From Naematelia aurantialba (Eukaryota > Basidiomycota > Tremellomycetes > Tremellales > Naemateliaceae), in NCBI GenBank assembly GCA_021527695.1, contig JAKFAO010000006.1:1364001-1428000 (forward strand): a stretch of DNA of 64,000 bases. The letters are read 5' to 3'. Under the pieces are notes generated by a model. It saw only the letters and a program-made list of their open reading frames with translations. It was not told the DNA's origin and made no database searches. The stretch's first letter is position 1. Each line of letters opens with the position of its first letter. Below are positions 57,852-64,000 of this stretch, piece after piece. Made by a program: the position numbers and the translations under genes.

Positions 57852-60724
57852 TGTGTAATCTCGTTAAATCGCTATCTCGTCTTCTCTCTAGCTCTAGCTC
57901 GGTGATAGATCACTATGCTGCGTGATCGGACTCGGTCGGCCTCGGGGTTGGCGTGGCGTCGACTCGGGATATAAGAGCGTCGATGGAGAGTCACCTGTGC
58001 TGATGAGGTGAGGACGTTGGTCGACCGAGTCGAGCGAAACGAGTCGAGAGAGTGAGGTTAGGTGAGGTTTGGTGAGGTCAAGTGGAGGATAGGGATTATC
58101 GATGGTTGGGCGTTAGATGCGAGCGGCCTGTGAGCCCGAGCGACTGAGCGCCAGGAGTTTGGTGTGCGACGGAGAAACGAGACGAGACGTGAGACGAGAC
58201 GTGAGACGTGTAGAAGGGATGATGGTCAACTGCACAAAGCGCAGAGCGATCCCGGCTTGGCTCTACCTGATCGATCTCGATCTCGGCAGTGGGATAAGGT
58301 GTTAGAAGGGCGGAGAATGAGCAATCAACGGTCCAGTACGCGATTGCGTGTGAGTCAGGCTGATGATCTTCTGGTGCGACACCCTCGTCCCTCCCTTCGT
58401 CGTCGCAGGTGCAGGTGCAGGTGCGGGTGCGGGTGCAGGTCGCAGGTCGTCGCAGGTCGGAGCTCGGACGTTCAGACGTCCCTTTGAAAAGGACCGCACG
58501 GGCAGGAGTACAGGTAACCTCGAGGGGGACGACGACGACCGGAGGAGGAAGAGGGTTGGAAAGGGGGAAGGAGGGAACAGGGAGGACGATCCGAGCGGGG
58601 TGGTGAAACAAGTCGAGGTGTCCGATGCCGTCCTTTGGCTGTAGCGGTGATACGACTCGACAGCCGACAGCCAGTCTCTGGGAGCTGCAGCCAGTGTGGA
58701 TGACAGAGCAGAGGCGGCGGCACTGGCACTGGCAGAAGCAGCAGCAATGGCAGTAGCAACGCCACTGGAGAGTAGCAGGGAGTTGAAGCGACGGCGAGGT
58801 TCCAGCTGGTGTAGTTAGGCGGAGACGGCTAGGGATGCAGGCTTGGCGGCGCTCGGACCGCAACGCAAGGTGCAACGGCTACCACTTCTGGCCTCGGTGC
58901 CCAGACAGAGTTTGGGTACTTGGGTCAGTGCTCGGTCGGTGTGGTCGGTCTTCGGCTCGGTAGCTGGACTGGTTGCGCAGACTCGGTGCGCAGACGGTGC
59001 TCGGACTCGTTGCTGGATGAATTGAGAAATTAGATCTGATGACTCGAAGGAAACCCTTTGGCGCGGTCAGGCCGTATGAGGAAAGATCAGTCACGGGGAT
59101 CAAAGGGAGTGTAGCGGCGCGTGGCTGCTTGTGAGAGAGAAGAGTGAGCGGTGAGAGAGAAGAGTGAGCAGTGAGAGAGAAGAGTGAGCAGTGAGAGGTG
59201 AGGTGAGGTGAGAATGTCAAGCGACGAAAGAGACGAGTGAGCGGAGAGGGGAGTAATGAAGGAGACGAGCAAGGCGAGTGAAATGAGTGAGCGGTAAGAG
59301 GTGAGAATGCAGAGAGAGTTGAGCGGCGATAATGAAGAGAGAGACGAGTAAGATGAGTAAGACGAGTGAGCGGTGAGGTGAGATGCGTGAGAGGTGAGAA
59401 CAGGTGAGGTGGGTAAGGACAGCGAGCAACGACAAGGTACTGATGTGCAACAGCCAATCATGCATGCGAGTGAGCCCGGGTAAGCAGCGGAGACGCAGCG
59501 GAGCAGAGTAGCGGAGAAGCAGGAGGGGAAGAGGGGAGAAGCAGGAGCAGAGTAGCGGAGAAGCAGGAGGGGAAGAGGGGAGAAGCAGGAGGGGAGAAGC
59601 AGCGGAGGGGAGGAGGGGAGACGACGAGTCGAGGAGCCGGGGATGGAGGATTGTTTTGTTGTTCCCTGAATTCAGATGGCGGACAATTGGTATTCCAGTC
59701 TGGCGGTGTCGGCACAGCGGGTGGAACAATAGGCCTCTGGGGTGGCGTCTGTCACTGCAAGGTCAGGCATCAGCATCCCCTTCACCCATCAGGCAGCAGG
59801 CATGGCTTCAGGCATCAGGCATCACTCATCAGGCAGCAGCTCAGGCAGTACCCAAGAGCGACTTGCACGCGGACTTGCAGAGACTGGAGAGTCGAGGGCC
59901 GAGGGTCGAGGGGCGATGAGAGGAGACTCTAGGATCACGGAGCAGTGACGAGCGCAGCTCTATCAAGTCTCTGGCCAACCAAACCATACCATTCAGGCCG
60001 AGAACAGTCGTCGTCGTCGTATATGCCCGATGCACCAGACCAAGAGCATATGCACACCGACACCGGCACACACAGACGACCCCGTCACACACACCCGTAC
60101 GATGACGACACACCAGTACATGACAACTGAACGTACAAACAGATACGTCGATATAGCAACACGACCAAGATAGTATAGAACGAGACAGATAGTAATAGTA
60201 CAGTCTCAGAAGAGATACAACCGAAACACTCACTCGGGTCACGAGTACGCATGTATCAGAATCCTGTCAGGTCAGGCTCGGAGCCTGCCGAGCACCGGGA
60301 GCAGACACCGTACACCTCTGCCTCCCTGCCTTCTGCCTCCTGCCTCCAGTCCCCTGCCTCTGCCTCCTGCCTCCTGCCTCCTGCCTCCTGCCTCCTGCCT
60401 CCTGCCTCCTGCCTCCTGCCTCCTGCCTCCTGCCTCCTGCCTTCCTGCCCTCCTCATTCGCCATCATTCACCCTCCGTGCCCTGCTCGTCCTCTTCAGTT
60501 CCCGACTCGCCGTGCTCCCTCTGGTGCACTCCCCTCCCTGTGACACCTCCCTTCCGCTTGACTCCCCTCCCTGTGACACCTCCCTTCCGCTTGACTCCCC
60601 TCCCTGTGACACCTCCCTTCCGTTGATGCCTTGATTGATCGACCCTCGATCTGCCGATCGACCGACCTGTACCGACCCAGTTCTCCGTAGATCGACCCTC
60701 GACCACGACTCCTCCCGACGCCGT
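57852..60724. repeat. 2.9 kb repeat-rich non-coding region
   Basis: Largest gap in the window. In order it holds GCAGGT hexamers at about 58405-58440, GTGAGAGAGAAGAGTGAGC units at about 59130-59205, GAGCGG/GTGAGG-type repeats to about 59420, and GGAGAAGCAGGAGGGGAAGA units at about 59510-59610. A CATCAGGCA/GCAGG tract lies at about 59765-59850, (CCTGCCT)n at about 60355-60440 and three copies of a 33 bp unit starting CTCCCCTCCCTGTGACACCT at about 60527-60625. Frames across it are compositionally biased and resemble no protein family. Confidence 0.75.
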
Positions 60725-62590
60725 CTAGAACTTTGCCTTGGCCGCCCACAGTCCCCAGCCCAGGGCGACCGCGACCGCCGCGACGCCGACCCACCTCCAC
60801 TTTCCCCGCATCACCCCTCTTGCCTTTTCCAGCGCGCTCCCCACCAGGCGTACCATGCCCAAGCCGACGCCCTGCGTGCCGCCCTTCCCTGCGGCCAGAG
60901 ACGCCGATCTGCGCGGAAACAGCGGGAAGGGGGCGCGTTCTTGGCTCTGAGAGGTGCGCCGGCGCCGCGGCTTGCCGCGACTGGGCCGCTCCACCACCTC
61001 CCGGCGCTTGGCGATGCGCCGGGACAGCGTGGCCTCCCACTCGCCGCCGCCCTGCGCGCGCGCGACGGTGGGCATGAGTGGCGGCTCGTACGCTGACGAC
61101 GCTGTAGACGTCGAGATGGACGAATCCAGCGATGGCGGCCGCCAGCTCAGGAATCGCGAGATACTGGCGCTCTCGATCGATGGCGCATTGCTGTCCTCGA
61201 TCACCTGCAGTAGCGTCTCGACATGCAGAGACGTCTCGGTATCCCCCCGGATGGAAAAGTACTCGGTCGCGCTGCCATTCTGAGACTGGCGCGGCATCGG
61301 AGTCGGGTCGGCACGACCTGCAGGTGATACGGGCTCCGCATGAGAAGGCAACGTGAACAGCGGCACATCAGCGCCCATGTCGGCCGAGCACGGGAATAGC
61401 ACCGGGACGATCGGGGCCAGCGATTTGACAAGGCTCGTTTCTGGGGTGGGGGCCGTGTCAGCATACGCATCGTGGTAGTGTAGACAGTGTTGCGTACCGG
61501 ATTCCACAGCGTACACGAGATGAATCCAGTCTTCTCGCCTCGCCCACGACTGGATCATCGCCTTGACCTTATCGCTCGTGCCCCGCGGCGGGGACGGATG
61601 CAGCAGCGCATGCAGCGCCGCGTACGCGTCCGATATCTTGCTGTCGATCTGTACGGACGTCAGCTGGGGTGTTCAGATATCAGAACAACGACCTACCCTG
61701 GTCTCGCCAAACCCAGTGATAAGCACCACATCCACCTGCCCGTCTCTGAGCACGCCGACCTGGCCCTTGGCACGCAGCTCCACGAGCTCGACCCTCTCGC
61801 CCAACTCGCGGACGGCGCGGCGGATTGCCCCCACACTCCCCAGGAGCGCGACCTTGATCCCCCGTGCGTCGCCGTCCCAGCGCCGCAAGCTCATGTGCAG
61901 ACTCGTGCTCGGCAGGCTCAGAGTGGGGAGCACGAGACCTTCCGGACCTGCCGCGGAAGACGGCGACCGGTAGTCGATATCCCCGATCGGGGAGGACGTG
62001 CGGCTCATCGACGACACGGTGGGCATGCTGGTGAAGCTCGCGGGGGACGACGGCTCCGACAGGTTGTCCCCGTGGTCGCCGTGGTCCGCGTGCTCTCCGT
62101 GGTATCCGTGGTACGCGTGTTGGCGGTCATACCCCGGTGTGGGCGGGGTGACGGTCGCCGGCGAGGCGGACGAGGTCGGGTCGGCGAGCGTCGTCGTTGG
62201 CGACAGAGGGAGCTGACACCACGGCGGAGCGACCGGTGTGTCCTCGGACAGTTGGCTCTCGCTCCGACTCTCTGCCTCGCCCTCGATTCTCAGACCCAAC
62301 TCGCCTCCTCCTTCCCGCACTCCTTCTGCCCCTTGTGCAGATTGTCCGCGTGTTTCATCCTCTTCCCCACCCTCATTTTCGTCGTCCTCGACTCTATCTC
62401 CGTCTGCCGTGTCTCGAGCGTCCCCCTCTTCCGGGGCGAGATCGTGCGGCGTTCGTGGAGCGGCAACCTCCCACTCGACGCTCCCATTCAGGCTCCGCAC
62501 GCCAAAACAGCTATCCACGCCGGGCGGCACCTCGATCACCTCCTGTGTCTGGCGGCGCGCCCCTCTCCCCCGAGATACCGTCGCGAACAT
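60725..62590 (-). CDS. tail-anchored protein of unknown function
   Basis: Three exons on the minus strand: 62590-61697, 61663-61498 and 61440-60725; 591 residues. I do not recognise the family. The N-terminal 150 residues are acidic and disordered-looking. A more ordered segment follows (SLRRWDGDARGIKVALLGSV, RDGQVDVVLITGFGETR, LTSVQIDSKISDAYAALHAL, WARREDWIHLVYAVES). Then comes a Ser/Arg-rich basic region, and the extreme C-terminus is a hydrophobic helix WVGVAAVAVALGWGLWAAKA followed by KF, which looks like a tail anchor for an organelle membrane. The first intron is only 33 nt, the shortest I accept in the window; the second (57 nt) has a CTGAC branch site but is a multiple of three, so retention is possible. 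Confidence 0.65.
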
Positions 62591-63034
62591 CTCCGTATCA
62601 AGAACCGACTAGGACCGAGCGCGATAGCTGTCGACACGGCGTGTGGCCTCTTGCTGCTGCTGCTGTTGGCGGTGGTGCTGTGTCGTTGCCGTTCTCGACG
62701 GTGGGATACAGATAAATACAGAAAGGACCGTCGTGCGATGATCACGCGCGTTCGTTGGGCGGCGACGACGAGGCGACCAGAGTAGAAGGTGGAGGGAGAT
62801 CTGGCGCGCCTATCACATGACCTCAGCAGGGGGCAAGTGGCGCGCCTAAACTATCCCTTATAGTCCGGGAGATCTCTTGGTGAGGTGACTTTTCGTGACT
62901 GACTTGTCCAGCCTGCACACGCAGACAACCAGCTCGTCCTGGGTGTTTACTACGACTACGTTGTCTATCTCTCTTTGGCTCGCCGATTCACTATTCACTG
63001 GCTGGGTAGTCGAGTAACGGTAGTACATCTCGCA
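62591..63034. promoter_or_regulatory. divergent promoter region, tail-anchored protein / CAF16
   Basis: 444 bp between two divergent starts. GGCGCGCC-like TGGCGCGCCTA occurs twice (about 62799-62810 and 62838-62849), a short direct repeat that could be a binding site. Confidence 0.45.
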
Positions 63035-64000
63035 ATGACGGTGGACCTCCTCGCGCTGGATGTCGATTCGCTGTCGTTCGCATATAACGACCACTCTGAT
63101 GCGATCCTCGAAGATGTCAACCTGAAGCTTCGGAGTGGCTCGCGATGTCTCCTTGTCGGTGCGAACGGCGGTGAGTGCGACTTCGTCTCCGGACCGAATG
63201 TCTCGACGTGCAGTCACGACGTGCATCAACATACTAACACGCACAGCGGGCAAATCGACGCTCCTGCGCATCCTCGCAGGGAAACGGCTGACCAAGACCC
63301 GGAGCTGCCGTATCCTCGGACAAGACGTGTTCATGAACCCCCCCGGGGGCGTAGTCTACCTCGGCACCGAATGGTCCAGCAACCCCGTCGTGCGTTCTGA
63401 TATCGTCGTTTCCGAGTTTCTCGACTCGGTCGGCGGGTACCGACATAAAGAGCGGCGAGATCGGCTGCTGGGGATCCTCGACGTCGATCTAGATTGGTGG
63501 GTGTATTGTCGTCGTCTATCGTCCATCTGGTGCCCCGTCCATCCGTCGGCCCACCATCCGTCCATCCATCCTTGTCTTTCAGCGCCAATCCGCTCTTCAC
63601 GGCATTAAAGCCGATCGATGCCGAATGACTCGACTGACATCTGTAGGCACATGCACGAAATCTCCGATGGAGAGCGGCGCAGGGTGCAGCTTTGCATGGG
63701 GCTGATGACGGAGTGGGACGTGCTTCTGCTTGACGAGGTGCGTTTCTCTCATCCCGTTTGGCCATCTCGCATCCACCGACTGTACGCCTCGTCCCCTTTA
63801 AACATCATTTGCGTCCATGAAGCTGCCCCTGCTCCCGCGTGCCTAGCTGACCTGACGCACAGGTGACAGTCGACCTCGACGTGCTTGTCCGCAAAGACCT
63901 CATTGATTTCCTCGTTGCCGAGTCGGAGACCAGGGGCGCGACCATCGTCTGTACGTTCTCACCGCCAGGTCGTATCGTAGTTTCCGGCGTGGGTCTCCTG
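63035..64000 (+). CDS. CAF16: CAF16-like soluble ABC ATPase (3' end outside the window)
   Basis: ABC-family ATPase without membrane segments; yeast Caf16 associates with the CCR4-NOT complex. Visible exons: 63035-63170, 63247-63496, 63647-63737 and 63863-63950, with an intron starting at 63951 (GTACGT) and the rest beyond the window. Landmarks are the A-loop region [17 protein letters not shown], Walker A GANGAGKST (split by intron 1), the family-typical [21 protein letters not shown], the signature [10 protein letters not shown] in place of LSGGQ, and Walker B WDVLLLDE followed by TVDLD. The [10 protein letters not shown] stretch and the SDGERRR signature are what separate Caf16 from ordinary ABC transporters. 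Phases agree at all three complete introns. Confidence 0.9.

Noticed and set aside
58096..58875. A 259-codon minus-strand open frame in the repeat-rich gap
   Set aside because: Its composition follows the GCAGGT and other repeats, it resembles no protein family, and adjacent frames are open as well.
1..64000. tRNA, rRNA, CRISPR arrays or transposon ends
   Set aside because: I looked for tRNA box-B-like motifs, terminal inverted repeats and regularly spaced repeats with unique spacers; nothing convincing was found, though weak tRNAs cannot be excluded by eye.

Overview
The window looks like nuclear DNA of a basidiomycete yeast, most likely a tremellomycete. It is GC-rich and gene-dense, and nearly every gene is cut by many 40-60 nt GT-AG introns with CTNAC-type branch sites. 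The gene set is typical of fungi: type I fatty acid synthase, a Zn2Cys6 regulator, CLP1, EFR3 and CAF16. I found no bacterial, phage, CRISPR, rRNA or tRNA feature. Gene models were built by hand, joining exons so that reading phase is kept and the product matches a known family. Summed exon lengths are divisible by three in every complete model except the zinc-cluster regulator, where one intron is unresolved.

Left part (1-10.3 kb). A poorly preserved cysteine-rich gene sits at the edge (minus). It is followed by the AP-1 clathrin adaptor small subunit (plus), the mRNA 3'-end factor CLP1 (plus) and the NatA auxiliary subunit NAA15/NAT1 (minus). Lipid core (10.6-24.3 kb): two divergent genes share a promoter of about 0.5 kb and together encode the whole fungal type I fatty acid synthase. 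The polypeptide break is not at the yeast alpha/beta boundary. The acyl carrier protein and the segment after it are carried by the beta-like gene, and the other gene starts in the middle of what is yeast Fas2.

Middle (24.6-35.4 kb). A tiny HVA1/TUDOR-type gene, a Ser/Thr-rich single-pass membrane protein, a family-16 methyltransferase (minus), the ceramide synthase LAG1/LAC1 and the histone chaperone NAP1. Next (36.7-50.2 kb): a His-rich Zn2Cys6 regulator (minus), a hemerythrin-domain protein (minus), the Arp2/3 subunit ARPC2 (plus) and a mitotic B-type cyclin (plus). Right part (51.4-64 kb): EFR3 (minus), a G-protein alpha subunit (minus), 2.9 kb of repeat-rich non-coding DNA, a tail-anchored protein of unknown function (minus) and the start of a CAF16-like ABC ATPase (plus, cut by the window end).

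Most genes are unrelated housekeeping functions, so I see no co-regulated cluster beyond the FAS pair. The observations most worth a second look are the shifted FAS split point, a broken or non-canonical splice junction in the G-alpha gene at its NKxD motif, a GC-AG intron in CLP1, a 74-residue four-exon gene that ORF callers would miss, and several minisatellites lying in introns and intergenic DNA.
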